Assembly: GCA_027886175.1 (NCBI GenBank)
Contig: JAJNNQ010000129.1
Coordinates: 1,116,001-1,180,000, forward strand
Length of the DNA stretch: 64,000 nucleotides
Source of the DNA: Phylloscopus collybita
Taxonomy: Eukaryota; Chordata; Aves; Passeriformes; Phylloscopidae
Direction of reading: 5' to 3'
The position numbers and the translations under genes are program-made. The notes under the pieces are model-generated. The model saw only the letters and a list, made by a program, of their open reading frames with translations, was not told the origin of the DNA and searched no databases. Of the stretch, positions 37,401 to 50,733 are shown in pieces (within the stretch, counting starts at the first letter, position 1; each line of letters begins with the position of its first letter).

Positions 37401-38109
37401 ACTGGTGGTCGGTTGCATCTGGGAGATATCCGCATTTGTATGCAATTTTAGCAGCCATAAGCCTAGTGGCAGGCAGACAGCATTAGACAGGAACGGTGGC
37501 CCTTTTCCATGAAAAACCAAAGTCTTCACCCCACGTTCCTAATGTCAGTTTTCAGGAGGCCTGTGGCACTACAAGTGCGGACAAACTTCCATCTCGTGGT
37601 ATATTCCATATGGGAGATATCCTTATTTATATGGAATTTTAGTTGAATTTAATTAGGCAGAATCCGAGTAGGCATCAGAGAACATCAGACAGGAACGGTG
37701 GCCCTTTTCCATGGGAAACCAAAGTCTCCACCCCAGGTTCCTGATGTCAGTTTTTAGGAGGCCTTTGGAACTAAAAGGGCAGATAAACTTCCAACTGGTG
37801 GTAGATTCCAGCTGGGAGATATCCTCATTTGTATGGAATTTTAGCAGGAATAAGCCCAGTGACAGGCAGACAGCATTAGACGCTAACTGTGGCCCTATCC
37901 CATGGAAAACCAAAGTCTCCACCTCACATTCCAGATGTCAGTTTGTAGAAGGCCTTTGGCACTACAAGGGCAGAGAAACTTCCATCTTGTGGTAGGTTGC
38001 GCCTGGGAGATGTCCTCAGTTATATGGAATATCCGAACTCATAATCCCACTGGCAGGAAGTCAGCAATAGACACGAACAGTGGCCCTTTTCCATGGGAAA
38101 ACAAAGTCT

Positions 38110-38463
38110 CCATCCCAGGTTCCTGATGTCAGTTCGTAGGAGGCCTTTGGCACTACAAAGGCAGAAAAACTTCCATCTGGTGGAAGATTGCACATTAGAG
38201 ATAGACTCATTGATATGGAATTTTAGTAGGCATAAGCCAAGTGGCAGGTAGACAGCATTAGACACGAACGGTGGCCCTTTTCCATGGGAAACCAAAGACT
38301 TCACCTCACATTCCAGATGTCAGTTTGTAGGAGGCTTTTGGCACTACAAGGGCAGACAAACTTCCGTCTGGTGATTGATTGCATCGGGGAGATATCCACA
38401 TTTGTATGGAATTTCAGCAGGCAGAAGCCCAGTGGCAGGCAGATAGCATTAGACACAAAGAGT
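38110..38463 (-). repeat. Satellite segment duplicated at 40.81-41.16 kb
   Basis: Nearly the same as about 40806-41160 at an offset of 2696. Shared unusual features are GATTGCACATTAGAG, TGGTGATTGATTGC and GACACAAAGAGTGG. The downstream copy is cut off at 41160 by the orientation switch, while this one runs on normally into TCCTTTTCCATGCG. It therefore gives an intact reference for that breakpoint. Confidence 0.85.
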
Positions 38464-41159
38464 GGTCCTTTTCCATGCGAAACCAAAGTCTCCACCTCAT
38501 GTTCCTGATGTTAGTTTGTAGGAGGCCTTTGGCACTGCAAGGGCAAACAACCTTCCATGTGCTGGTATATTCCATCTGGGAGATATAGTCATTTCTAAGG
38601 AATTACAGCATTCATAATCCCTTTGGCAGGCAGACAGCATTAGACAGGAAATGTGGCCCTTTTCCATGGGAAACCAAAGTCTCCACCCCATGTTCCTGAT
38701 GTCAGTTTGTCGGAGGCTTTTGGCAGTACAAGGGCAGACAAACTTCCAGCTGCTGGTAGATTCCTCTGGGAGATATCCTCATTTGTATGGAATTTCAGCA
38801 GGCAAAAGCCCAGTGGCAGGCAGACAGCATTCGACACAAACAGTTGTCCTTTTCCATGGGAAACCAATGTCTCCAGCTCACGTTCCCGAATGTCTGTTTG
38901 TTGGGGGCCTTTTGCACTACAATGGTAGACAAACTTTAAACTGGTGGTAGATTCCATCTGGGAGATATCTTCATTTGTATCCAATTTTAGTAGCAATCGG
39001 CCCAGTGGCAGTCAGACAGCACTAGCAACGAACAATGGACCTTTCCATGGGAAACCAAAGTCTCCACCCCACGTTCCTGATGTGAATTCGTAGGAGGCCT
39101 TTGGCACTAAAAAGGCAGACAAAACTTACATCCGGTAGTAGATTGCACCTGGGAGAAGTCGTCATTTGTTATGGAATTTCAGTCGCCATCGGCACAGTGG
39201 CAGGCGGACAGCATTAGACACAAACGGTGGCCCTTTTCCATGGGAAACCAAAGTCTCCACCCCACCTTCCGGATCTCAGTTTGTAGGAGGTCTTTGGCAC
39301 TACAAGGTCAGAAAAACTTCCATTTGGTGGTCGATTCCATCTGGGAGATATCCTCATTTGTATGGAATTTTACTAGGCATAAGCCCAGTGGCAGACAGAC
39401 AGCATTAGACACCAACAGTGTCCCTTTTCCATGAGAAACCAAAGTCTCCACCCCACATTACGAATGTCAGTTTTTCGGAGGCCTTTCGAACTGAAAGGGC
39501 AGAAAAACTTCCAACTGGTTGTATATTCCATGTGGGAGATATCCTCATTTGTATGGAATTTTAGTAATCATAAGCCCAGTGGCAAGGAGACAGCATTGGA
39601 CATGAAAAGGGCCCTTTTCCATGGGAACCCAACGTCTCCACCCCAGCCTCCGGATGTCAGTTTGCAGGAGGCCTTTGGCAGTACAAGGGCAGGCAAACTT
39701 CCATCTGGCGGTAGATTGCAGCTAGGAGATGTACTCATTTGTATGGAATTTTAGTGGAATTTTAGTACGCATAACCCCAGGGTCAGGCAGACAGCGTTAG
39801 ACACGAAGGGTGGCCCTTTTCCATGGGAAAACAAAGTCTCCAGCCAATGTTCCTGATGTCGGTTTCTAGGAGGCCTTTGGAACTACAAGGTCAGAGGAAC
39901 TTCCATCTGTTGCTAGATTCCATCTGGGAGATATCCTCATTTGTATGGAATTTTGGTGGAATTTCAGTAGGGAGAAAACCAGTGGCCGGCAGACAGCATT
40001 AGACACTAACGGTGGCCCATTTCCATGCAAAACCAAAGTCTCCAACCTAGGTTCCTGATGTCAGTTTGTAGGAGGCCTTTGGAAATACAAAGTCAGAGAA
40101 ACTTCCATCTGGTGGTAGATTCAATCTGGAAGATGTCCTCATTCGTATGTAATTTCAGTAGTCGTAAGCCCAGTGGCATGGAGAGAGCCTTGAACACTAA
40201 TGGTGGCCCTTTTCCATTGGAAACCAATGTGTCCACTCCAGGTTCCTGATGTCAGTTTGTAGGAGGCCTTTGCACTACACGGGCAGACACACTTCCATCT
40301 GGTGGTCGATTCCATCTGGGAGATATCCTCATTTGTATGCAATTTTATCAGGCATAAGCCCAGTGGCAGGCAGACACCATTAGACACGATCAGTGGCCCA
40401 TTTCAATGGGAAAGCAAATTACACACCCTACGTACCTTATGTCAGTGTGCAGGAGGCCTTTGGCACTACAAGGGCAGACAAACTTCCAACTGGTGGAAGA
40501 TTCCATCTGGGAGATATCCTCATTTTTATGGAATTTTACATGGCAGAAGCCCAGTGGCAGGCAGAGAGCATTAGACAGGAACAGTGGCCCATTTTCCATC
40601 AGAAACCAAAGTCTCCACCCCACATTCCTGATGTCAGTTTGTAGGACACATTTGACACTACAAGGGCAGACAAACTTCCGTCTGGTCGTTGATTGCATCT
40701 GGGATATATCCTCATTTGTGTGGAATTTCGCCAAGCATAAGCCCAGTGGCAGGCAGACAGCATTAGACACAAACGGTGGCCCTTTTCCATGGGAAACCAA
40801 AGTCTCCACCCCATGTTCCTGATGTCAGTTTGTAGGAGGCCTTTGGAACTACAAAGGCAGAAAAACTTCCATCTGGTGGTAGATTGCACATTAGAGGTAG
40901 ACTCATTTATATGGAATTTTAGTAGGCATAAGCAAAGTGGCAGGTAGACAGCATTAGACACGAACGGTGGCCCTTTTCCATGGGAAACCAAAGTCTCCAC
41001 CTCACATTCCAGATGTCAGTTTGTAGGAGGCTTTTGGCACTACAAGGGCAGACAAACTTCCGTCTGGTGATTGATTGCATCGGGGAGATATCCACATTTG
41101 TATGGAATTTCAGCAGGCAGAAGCCCAGTGGCAGGCAGATAGCATTAGACACAAAGAGT

Positions 41160-41161
41160 GG
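41160..41161. other. Satellite orientation switch (- to +)
   Basis: The - oriented monomer ends ...GACACAAAGAGTG and the sequence continues GATATCTCCCAGGTGC in + orientation. The intact relative at 38.46 kb reads GAGTGGTCC, and a + monomer would read GAGGATATC, so one or two G residues are shared at the joint. With the switch near 5106 this bounds about 36 kb in which all repeats are reversed relative to both flanks. Confidence 0.92.
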
Positions 41162-43337
41162 ATATCTCCCAGGTGCAATTTACCACCAGATGGAAGTTTT
41201 GCTGCCCTTGTAGTTCCAAACGCCTCTTACAAACTGATATCAGGAACGTGGGGGGGAGGCTTTGGTATCCCAAGGAAAAGGGGGACCGTTTGTGTCTAAT
41301 GCTGTCTGCCTGCCCCTGAAGTTATGCCTGCAGAAATTCCTCACAAATGAGGATATCTCCCAGATGGAATCTACCACTAGTTGGAAGTTTGTCTGCCCTT
41401 GTAGTGCCAAAGGCCTCCTACAAACTGACATCAGGAACGTGGGATGGAGACTTTGGTTTCCCAAGGAAATGGGCCACCGTTCGTGTCTAATGCTGTCTGC
41501 CAGCCACTTGGCTTCTGCCTACTTTAATTCCACTAAAATTCCATACAAATGAGGATATCACCCAGGTGCAATCTACCACCAGATGGAAGTTTGTCTGTTC
41601 TTGTAGTGCCAAAGGCCTCCTAAAACCTGACATCAGGAACCTGGCCTGGAGACTTTGTTTTCCCCTGGAAAAGGGCCACTATTAATGTCTAATTCTGTCT
41701 ACCTGCCGCTGGGATTCTGCGCACTAAAATTCCTTTATAATTCTATACAAAGGAGGATATCTCCCAGGTGCAATTTACCACCAGATGGAATTTTGTCTGC
41801 CCTTGTAGATCCAAAGGCCTCCTACAAACTGACATCAGGAACGTGAGGTGGAGACTTTGGTTTCCCATGGAAAAGGTCCACTGTTCGTGTCTAATGCTGT
41901 CTGCCTGCCACTGGGCTTCTGCCTGCTGAAATTCCATACAAATGAGGATATCTCCTCGATGCAATCAACCACCAGAGAAAACATTGTCTGCCCCTGTAGT
42001 GCCAAAGGCCTCCTACAAACTGACATCAGGAACCTGGAGTGGAGACTTTGGTTTCCCATGGAAAAGGGCCACCGTTCGTGCCTAAAGCTGTCTGCCGCAC
42101 ACTGGGATAAGGCCTGCTGAAACTCCATACAGATGCGGATATCTCCCAGGTGCAATCCACCACCAGATGGAAGTTTGTCTACCTTTGTAATGCCAAATGC
42201 CTCCTACAAACTAACATCAGGAACGTGGGGTGGAGACTTTGGTTTCCCATGGAAAAGGGCCACATTTCCTGTCTAATGCTCTCTGCCTGCCAAAGGGATC
42301 ATGAATGCTGTAATTCCTTAGAAATGACTATATCTCCCAGATGGAATGTACCAGCACATGGAAGGTTGTTTACCCTTGTAGTTCCAAAGGCCTCCTACAA
42401 ACTCACATCAGGAACATGAGGTGGAGACTTTGGTTTCGCATGGAAAAGGACCACTCTTTGTGTCGAATGCTATCTGCCTGCCACTGGGCTTCTGCCTGCT
42501 GAAATTCCATACAAATGTGGATATCTCCCAGGTGCAATCCACCACCAGATGGAAGTTTGTCTACCTTTGTAGTGCCAAATGCCTTCTACAAACTAACATC
42601 AGGAACGTGAGGTGGAGACTTTGGTTTCCCATGGAAACGGTCCATTGTTATTGTCTAATGCTGTCAGCCTGCCACTGGCCTTCTGCCTGCTGAAATTCCA
42701 TACAAATGAGGATATCTCCTCGATGCAATATGCCACCAGACGGAACTTTGTCTGCCCTTATAGTGCCAAAGGCCTCCTAGAAACGGACATCAGGAACCTG
42801 GAGTGGAGACTTTGGTTTCCCATGGAAATGGGCCACCGTTGGTTTTCAATGTTTTCTACTTGACAATGGGCTTCTGCCTACTTTAATTCCACTAAAATTC
42901 CATACAAATGAGTATATCTCCAAGCTGCAATATGCCACTAGTTGGAAGTTTGTCTGTTCTTGTAGTGCCAAAGGCCTCCTAAAAACTGACATCAGGAACC
43001 TGGCTTGGAGACTTTGTTTTCCCCTGGAGAAGGGCCACTATTCACGTCTAATTCTGTCTACCTGTCGCTGGGATTCTGCGCAATTAAATTCCTTTATAAT
43101 TCTATACAAAGGAGGATATCTCCCAGGTGAAATTTACCACCAGATGGAATTTTGTCTGCCCCTGTAGTGCCAAAGGCCTCCTACAAACTGACATCAGGAA
43201 CCTGGAGTGGAGACTTTGGTTTCCCATGGAAATGGGCCACCGTTAGTGTCTAATGTGTGCCTGCCACTAGGCTTCCGCCTATTAAAATTCCACTAAAATT
43301 CCATACAAATGAGGATGTCTCCCAGGTGCAATCTACA
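41161..43337 (+). repeat. 191/202-bp satellite, block C, + orientation, HOR edge
   Basis: About 11 monomers. The first two resemble 3671-3960 in block A. The segment from 42837 to 43337 resembles parts of the 3698-bp HOR (GGTTTTCAATG, TCTCCAAGCTGC, CGTTAGTGTCTAATGTGTGCC). It has many substitutions and is one 191-bp monomer shorter than the equivalent HOR stretch (offset 2154 at its start, 2345 at its end). It is a decayed edge of the HOR array. No gene is seen. Confidence 0.9.
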
Positions 43338-46300
43338 ACCAGATGGAAGTTTGTCTGCCCTTGTACTGCCAAAGGTCTCCTAAAACCTGACTTCAGGAAC
43401 GTGGCATGGAGACTTTGGTTGCCCATAGGAAAAGGGCCACCGTTCATGTCTAATGCTGTCTGCCTGCCACTGGGCTTCTACCTGCTGAAATTCCATACAA
43501 ATGAGGATATCTCCCCGATGCAATCAACCACCAGACGGAAGATTGTCTGCCCTTGTACTGCCAAAGGTCTCCTAAAACCTGACATCGGGAACGTTGTGTG
43601 GAGACTTTGGTTTCCCATGGAAAAGGACCACCGTTCGTGACTAATGCTGTCTGCCTGGCACTGTAGTTAGGACTGCAGAGGTTCCATACAAATGAGGATA
43701 TCTCCCAGGTGCAATCTACCACCAGGTGGAAGTTTGTCTGCCCTTGTAGTGCCAAAGGCCTCCTAGAAACGGACAACAGGAACGTGGGGTGGAGACTTTG
43801 GTTTCCCTTAGAAATGGGCCACCGTTCGTGTCTTATGCTGTCTGCCTGCCACTGGGTTTCTACGTGCTGAAATTCCATACAAATGAGGATATCTCCCCGA
43901 TGCAATCAACCACCAGACGGAAGTTTGTCTGCCCTTGTACTGCCAAATGCCTCCTAAAACCTGACATCCGGTACGTGGTGTGGAGACTTTGGTTTCCCAT
44001 GGAAAAGGACCGCCGTTCCCGTCTAATGCTGTCTGCCTGGCACTGTGGTTATGACTGCTGAAGTTGCATACAGATGAGGATATCTCCAAGGTGCAATCTA
44101 CCACAAGGTGGAAGTTTGTCTGCCCTTGTAGTGCCAAAGGTCTCCTAGAAATGGACAGCGGGTACGTGGTGTGGAGACTTTGGTTTCCCATAGAAATGAG
44201 CCACCGTTCGTGTCTAATACTGTCTGCCTGCCACTGGGCTTCTTCCTACTAAAATTCCACTAAAATTCAATAGAAATGAGGATATCTCCCAGGTGCAATC
44301 GACAACCAGATGGAAGTTTCTCTGCCCTTATATTGGAAAATGCCTCCTACAAAGTGACATCAGCAACGTGGCGTGGAGATTTTGGTTTCCCACGGAAAAG
44401 GGCCACCGTTCGTGTCTAATGCTGTCTGCCTGGCACTGGGGTTATGCCTGCTGAAATCCCTCACAAATGAGGATGTCTCCCAGGTGCAATCTACCACCCG
44501 TTGGAAGTTTGTCTGCCCTTGTAGTGCCAAAGGCCTCCTAAAAACTGACATCAGGAACGTGCGGTGGAGACTTTGGTTTCCCAAAGAAATGGGCCACCGT
44601 TCGCGTCTAATGCTGTCTGCCTGGCACTGTGGCTATGACTGCTGAAGTTCCATAGAAATGAGGATATCTCCCAGGTGAAATCTACCACCAGGTGGAAGTT
44701 TGTCTGCCCTTGTAGTGCCAAAGCCCTCCTAGAAACGGACATCAGGAACGTGGGGTGGAGACTTTGGTTTCCCTTAGAAATGGGTCACCGTTCGTGTCTA
44801 ATGCTGTCTGCCATACACTGGGCTTATGCCTACTAAAATTCCACTAAAATTACATACAAATGAGGATATCTCCCCGATGCAATATGCCACCAGTTGGAAG
44901 TTTGTCTGCTCTTGTAGTGCCAAAAGCCTCCTAGAAACGGACATCAGGAACGTGGGGTGGAGACTTTGGTTTCCCAAGGAAATGGGCCACCGTTGGTTTT
45001 CAATGCTGTTTTCTTGACACTGCGCTTCTGCCTGCTTTAATTCCACTAAAATTCCATACAAATGAGTATATCTCCAAGCTGCAATATGCCACTAGTTGGA
45101 AGTTTGTCTGTTCTTGTAGTGCCAAAGGCCTCCTAAAAACTGACATCAGGAACCTGGCCTGGAGGCTTTGTTTTCCCCTAGAAAAGGGCCACTATTCATG
45201 TCTAATTCTGTCTACCTGTCGCTGGGATTCTGCGCAATTAAATTCCTCTATAATTCTATACAAATGAGGATATCTCCCAGGTGCAATTTACCACCAGATG
45301 GAATTTTGTCTGCCCTTGTAGTTCCAAAGGCCTCCTACAAACTGACATCAGGAACGTGAGGTGGAGACTTTGGTTTCCCATTGAAAAGGTCCACTGTTCG
45401 TGTCTAATGCTGTCTGCCTGCCACTGGGCTTCTGCCTGCTGAAATTCCATACAAATGAGGATATCTCCTCGATGCAATCAACCACCAGACAAAACTTTGT
45501 CTGCCCTTGTAGTGCCAAAGGCCTCCTACAAACTGACATCAGGAACCTGGAGTGGAGACTTTGGTTTCCCATGGAAATGGGCCACCGTTAGTGTCTAATG
45601 TGTGCCTGCCACTAGGCTTCCGCCTATTAAAATTCCACTAAAATTCCATACAAATGAGGATGTCTCCCAGGTGCAATCTACAACCAGATGGAAGTTTGTC
45701 GGCCCCTGTAGAGCAAGAGGCCTCATACAAATTGACATCAGGAATCTGGGGCAGAGACTTTGGTTTCCCATGGAAAAGGGACACCGTTCGTGTCTAATGC
45801 TGTCTGACTGCCAGTGGGCTTATGGCTACTAAAATTACATACAAATGAGGATATCTCCCAGATGCAATATGCCACCAGTTGGAAGTTTGTCTCCTCTTGT
45901 AGTGCCAGAGGCCTCCTAGAAAATGACATTAGGATCGTGGGGTGGAGACTTTGGTTTCCCAAGGAAATGGGTCACCGTTCGTGTCTAATGCTGTCTTCCT
46001 GCCGCTGGGATTCTGCCTACTAAAATTCCACTAAAATTCCATACAAATGAGAATATCTCCCAGGTGGAATCTAACACCAGATGGAAGTTTCTTTGCCCTT
46101 GTGGTTCCAAAGGCCTCCTACAAACTGACATCAGGAACCTAGGGTGGAGACTTTGGTTTCCCATGGAAAGGGACCACCGTTCGCGTCTAATGCTGTCTGC
46201 CTGGCACTGGGGTTATGACTGCTGAAGTTCCATACAAATGAGGATATCTCCCAGGTGAAATCTACCACCAGGTGGAAGTTTGCCTGCCCTTGTAGTGCCA

Positions 46301-47035
46301 AAGGCCTCCTAAAAACTGACATCAGGAACGTGGGGTGGAGACTTTGGTTTCCCATGGAAATGGGCCACCGTTTGTGTCTAATGCTATGTGCCTGCCACTG
46401 GGCTTATGCCTAGTAAAATTCCATACAAATGAGGATATCTCCCAGATGGAGTCTACTACCAGTTGAAAGTTTGTCTACCCTTTTAATGCCAATGGCCTCC
46501 TACAAACTGACATCAGGAATCTGGAGAGGACGCTTTGGTTTCCCATGGAAACAGGACACCCTTGGTGTTTAATACTGCCCCCTTGCCACTGGGCTTATGA
46601 CTACTGAAATTACATACAAATGAGGATATCTCCCAGACGCAATATGCCACCAGATGGAAGTTTGTCTGCTCTTGCAGTGACAAAGGCCTCCTTCAAACTG
46701 ACATTCGGAACCTCACCTGGAGACTTTGGTTTCCTATGGAAAAGGCCCACCGTTCATGTTTAATGCTGTCTGTCTGGGCTGCTGAGTACTAAAATACCAC
46801 TAAAATTCCATACAAATGAGGACATCTCCGAGGTGCAATCTACCGCCAGTTGGAAGTTTGTCTGCCCTTGTAGTACCAAAGGCCTCCTTCAAACTGACAT
46901 CAGGAACATAGGATGGATAATTTCTTTTTCCATGGAAAAGGGCCACTGTTCGTGTCTAATGCTGTCTGAGTGCCAGTGGGCATATGCCTACTAATATTCC
47001 CTACAAATGAGGTTATCTCCCAAATAGAATTTCCC
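43338..47035 (+). repeat. HOR copy 1
   Basis: First full 3698-bp unit; identity to copy 2 begins at 43338, inside a monomer. Diagnostic variants: GAAATGAGCCACC at about 44195, GAGCAAGAGGCCTC at about 45711, CAGGTGGAATCTAAC at about 46060, and CCGTTCGCGTC at about 46178. It shares several of these with copy 5 and not with copies 2 and 3. Confidence 0.95.
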
Positions 47036-50000
47036 ACCAGATGGAAGTTTGTCTGCCCTTGTACTGCCAAAGGTCTCCTAAAACCTGACTTCAGGAACGT
47101 GGCATGGAGACTTTGGTTGCCCATAGGAAAAGGGCCACCGTTCATGTCTAATGCTGTCTGCCTGCCACTGGGCTTCTACCTGCTGAAATTCCATACAAAT
47201 GAGGATATCTCCCCGATGCAATCAACCACCAGACGGAAGATTGTCTGCCCTTGTACTGCCAAAGGTCTCCTAAAACCTGACATCGGGAACGTTGTGTGGA
47301 GACTTTGGTTTCCCATGGAAAAGGACCACCGTTCGTGACTAATGCTGTCTGCCTGGCACTGTAGTTAGGACTGCAGAGGTTCCATACAAATGAGGATATC
47401 TCCCAGGTGCAATCTACCACCAGGTGGAAGTTTGTCTGCCCTTGTAGTGCCAAAGGCCTCCTAGAAACGGACAACAGGAACGTGGGGTGGAGACTTTGGT
47501 TTCCCTTAGAAATGGGCCACCGTTCGTGTCTTATGCTGTCTGCCTGCCACTGGGTTTCTACGTGCTGAAATTCCATACAAATGAGGATATCTCCCCGATG
47601 CAATCAACCACCAGACGGAAGTTTGTCTGCCCTTGTACTGCCAAATGCCTCCTAAAACCTGACATCCGGTACGTGGTGTGGAGACTTTGGTTTCCCATGG
47701 AAAAGGACCGCCGTTCCCGTCTAATGCTGTCTGCCTGGCACTGTGGTTATGACTGCTGAAGTTGCATACAGATGAGGATATCTCCAAGGTGCAATCTACC
47801 ACAAGGTGGAAGTTTGTCTGCCCTTGTAGTGCCAAAGGTCTCCTAGAAATGGACAGCGGGTACGTGGTGTGGAGACTTTGGTTTCCCATAGAAATGAGGC
47901 ACCGTTCGTGTCTAATACTGTCTGCCTGCCACTGGGCTTCTTCCTACTAAAATTCCACTAAAATTCAATAGAAATGAGGATATCTCCCAGGTGCAATCGA
48001 CAACCAGATGGAAGTTTCTCTGCCCTTATATTGGAAAATGCCTCCTACAAAGTGACATCAGCAACGTGGCGTGGAGATTTTGGTTTCCCACGGAAAAGGG
48101 CCACCGTTCGTGTCTAATGCTGTCTGCCTGGCACTGGGGTTATGCCTGCTGAAATCCCTCACAAATGAGGATGTCTCCCAGGTGCAATCTACCACCCGTT
48201 GGAAGTTTGTCTGCCCTTGTAGTGCCAAAGGCCTCCTAAAAACTGACATCAGGAACGTGCGGTGGAGACTTTGGTTTCCCAAAGAAATGGGCCACCGTTC
48301 GCGTCTAATGCTGTCTGCCTGGCACTGTGGCTATGACTGCTGAAGTTCCATAGAAATGAGGATATCTCCCAGGTGAAATCTACCACCAGGTGGAAGTTTG
48401 TCTGCCCTTGTAGTGCCAAAGCCCTCCTAGAAACGGACATCAGGAACGTGGGGTGGAGACTTTGGTTTCCCTTAGAAATGGGTCACCGTTCGTGTCTAAT
48501 GCTGTCTGCCATACACTGGGCTTATGCCTACTAAAATTCCATTAAAATTACATACAAATGAGGATATCTCCCCGATGCAATATGCCACCAGTTGGAAGTT
48601 TGTCTGCTCTTGTAGTGCCAAAAGCCTCCTAGAAACGGACATCAGGAACGTGGGGTGGAGACTTTGGTTTCCCAAGGAAATGGGCCACCGTTGGTTTTCA
48701 ATGCTGTTTTCTTGACACTGCGCTTCTGCCTGCTTTAATTCCACTAAAATTCCATACAAATGAGTATATCTCCAAGCTGCAATATGCCACTAGTTGGAAG
48801 TTTGTCTGTTCTTGTAGTGCCAAAGGCCTCCTAAAAACTGACATCAGGAACCTGGCCTGGAGGCTTTGTTTTCCCCTAGAAAAGGGCCACTATTCATGTC
48901 TAATTCTGTCTACCTGTCGCTGGGATTCTGCGCAATTAAATTCCTCTATAATTCTATACAAATGAGGATATCTCCCAGGTGCAATTTACCACCAGATGGA
49001 ATTTTGTCTGCCCTTGTAGTTCCAAAGGCCTCCTACAAACTGACATCAGGAACGTGAGGTGGAGACTTTGGTTTCCCATTGAAAAGGTCCACTGTTCGTG
49101 TCTAATGCTGTCTGCCTGCCACTGGGCTTCTGCCTGCTGAAATTCCATACAAATGAGGATATCTCCTCGATGCAATCAACCACCAGACAAAACTTTGTCT
49201 GCCCTTGTAGTGCCAAAGGCCTCCTACAAACTGACATCAGGAACCTGGAGTGGAGACTTTGGTTTCCCATGGAAATGGGCCACCGTTAGTGTCTAATGTG
49301 TGCCTGCCACTAGGCTTCCGCCTATTAAAATTCCACTAAAATTCCATACAAATGAGGATGTCTCCCAGGTGCAATCTACAACCAGATGGAAGTTTGTCGG
49401 CCCCTGTAGAGCAAAAGGCTTCATACAAATTGACATCAGGAATCTGGGGCAGAGACTTTGGTTTCCCATGGAAAAGGGACACCGTTCGTGTCTAATGCTG
49501 TCTGACTGCCAGTGGGCTTATGGCTACTAAAATTACATACAAATGAGGATATCTCCCAGATGCAATATGCCACCAGTTGGAAGTTTGTCTCCTCTTGTAG
49601 TGCCAGAGGCCTCCTAGAAAATGACATTAGGATCGTGGGGTGGAGACTTTGGTTTCCCAAGGAAATGGGTCACCGTTCGTGTCTAATGCTGTCTTCCTGC
49701 CGCTGGGATTCTGCCTACTAAAATTCCACTAAAATTCCATACAAATGAGAATATCTCCCAGGTGAAATCTAACACCAGATGGAAGTTTCTTTGCCCTTGT
49801 GGTTCCAAAGGCCTCTTACAAACTGACATCAGGAACCTAGGGTGGAGACTTTGGTTTCCCATGGAAAAGGACCACCATTCGCATCTAATGCTGTCTGCCT
49901 GGCACTGGGGTTATGACTGCTGAAGTTCCATACAAATGAGGATATCTCCCAGGTGAAATCTACCACCAGGTGGAAGTTTGCCTGCCCTTGTAGTGCCAAA

Positions 50001-50733
50001 GGCCTCCTAAAAACTGACATCAGGAACGTGGGGTGGAGACTTTGGTTTCCCATGGAAATGGGCCACCGTTTGTGTCTAATGCTATGTGCCTGCCACTGGG
50101 CTTATGCCTAGTAAAATTCCATACAAATGAGGATATCTCCCAGATGGAGTCTACTACCAGTTGAAAGTTTGTCTACCCTTTTAATGCCAATGGCCTCCTA
50201 CAAACTGACATCAGGAATCTGGAGAGGACGCTTTGGTTTCCCATGGAAACAGGACACCCTTGGTGTTTAATACTGCCCCCTTGCCACTGGGCTTATGACT
50301 ACTGAAATTACATACAAATGAGGATATCTCCCAGACGCAATATGCCACCAGATGGAAGTTTGTCTGCTCTTGCAGTGACAAAGGCCTCCTTCAAACTGAC
50401 ATTCGGAACCTCACCTGGAGACTTTGGTTTCCTATGGAAAAGGCCCACCGTTCATGTTTAATGCTGTCTGTCTGGGCTGCTGAGTACTAAAATACCACTA
50501 AAATTCCATACAAATGAGGACATCTCCGAGGTGCAATCTACCGCCAGTTGGAAGTTTGTCTGCCCTTGTAGTACCAAAGGCCTCCTTCAAACTGACATCA
50601 GGAACATAGGATGGATAATTTCTTTTTCCATGGAAAAGGGCCACTGTTCGTGTCTAATGCTGTCTGAGTGCCAGTGGGCATATGCCTACTAATATTCCCT
50701 ACAAATGAGGTTATCTCCCAAATAGAATTTCCC
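47036..50733 (+). repeat. HOR copy 2
   Basis: Full unit. Diagnostic variants: GAAATGAGGCACC at about 47893, GAGCAAAAGGCTTC at about 49409, CAGGTGAAATCTAAC at about 49759, and CCATTCGCATC at about 49874. Its third quarter matches copy 3. Confidence 0.95.

Larger units (their letters stand above)
27225..41160 (-). repeat. 191/202-bp satellite, block B (right of the LTR), - orientation
   Basis: About 72 monomers in the same - orientation as 9917-26850. From about 26 to 33.5 kb a distinctive set recurs. It has a GAGATTTC monomer (near 26.3, 27.9, 30.6, 32.8 and 33.2 kb) and a CATTAGGCATGAACAGTG monomer (near 26.8, 29.9 and 32.0 kb; as CATTTGGCATGAACAGTG near 28.3 kb). These sit at irregular spacings of about 1.6-2.7 kb. 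From 34 to 41 kb other partial duplications appear: 34.0, 35.95 and 39.8 kb; 34.5 and 40.1 kb; 38.1 and 40.8 kb. No gene or further mobile element is seen. The block ends abruptly at the second orientation switch. Confidence 0.94.
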
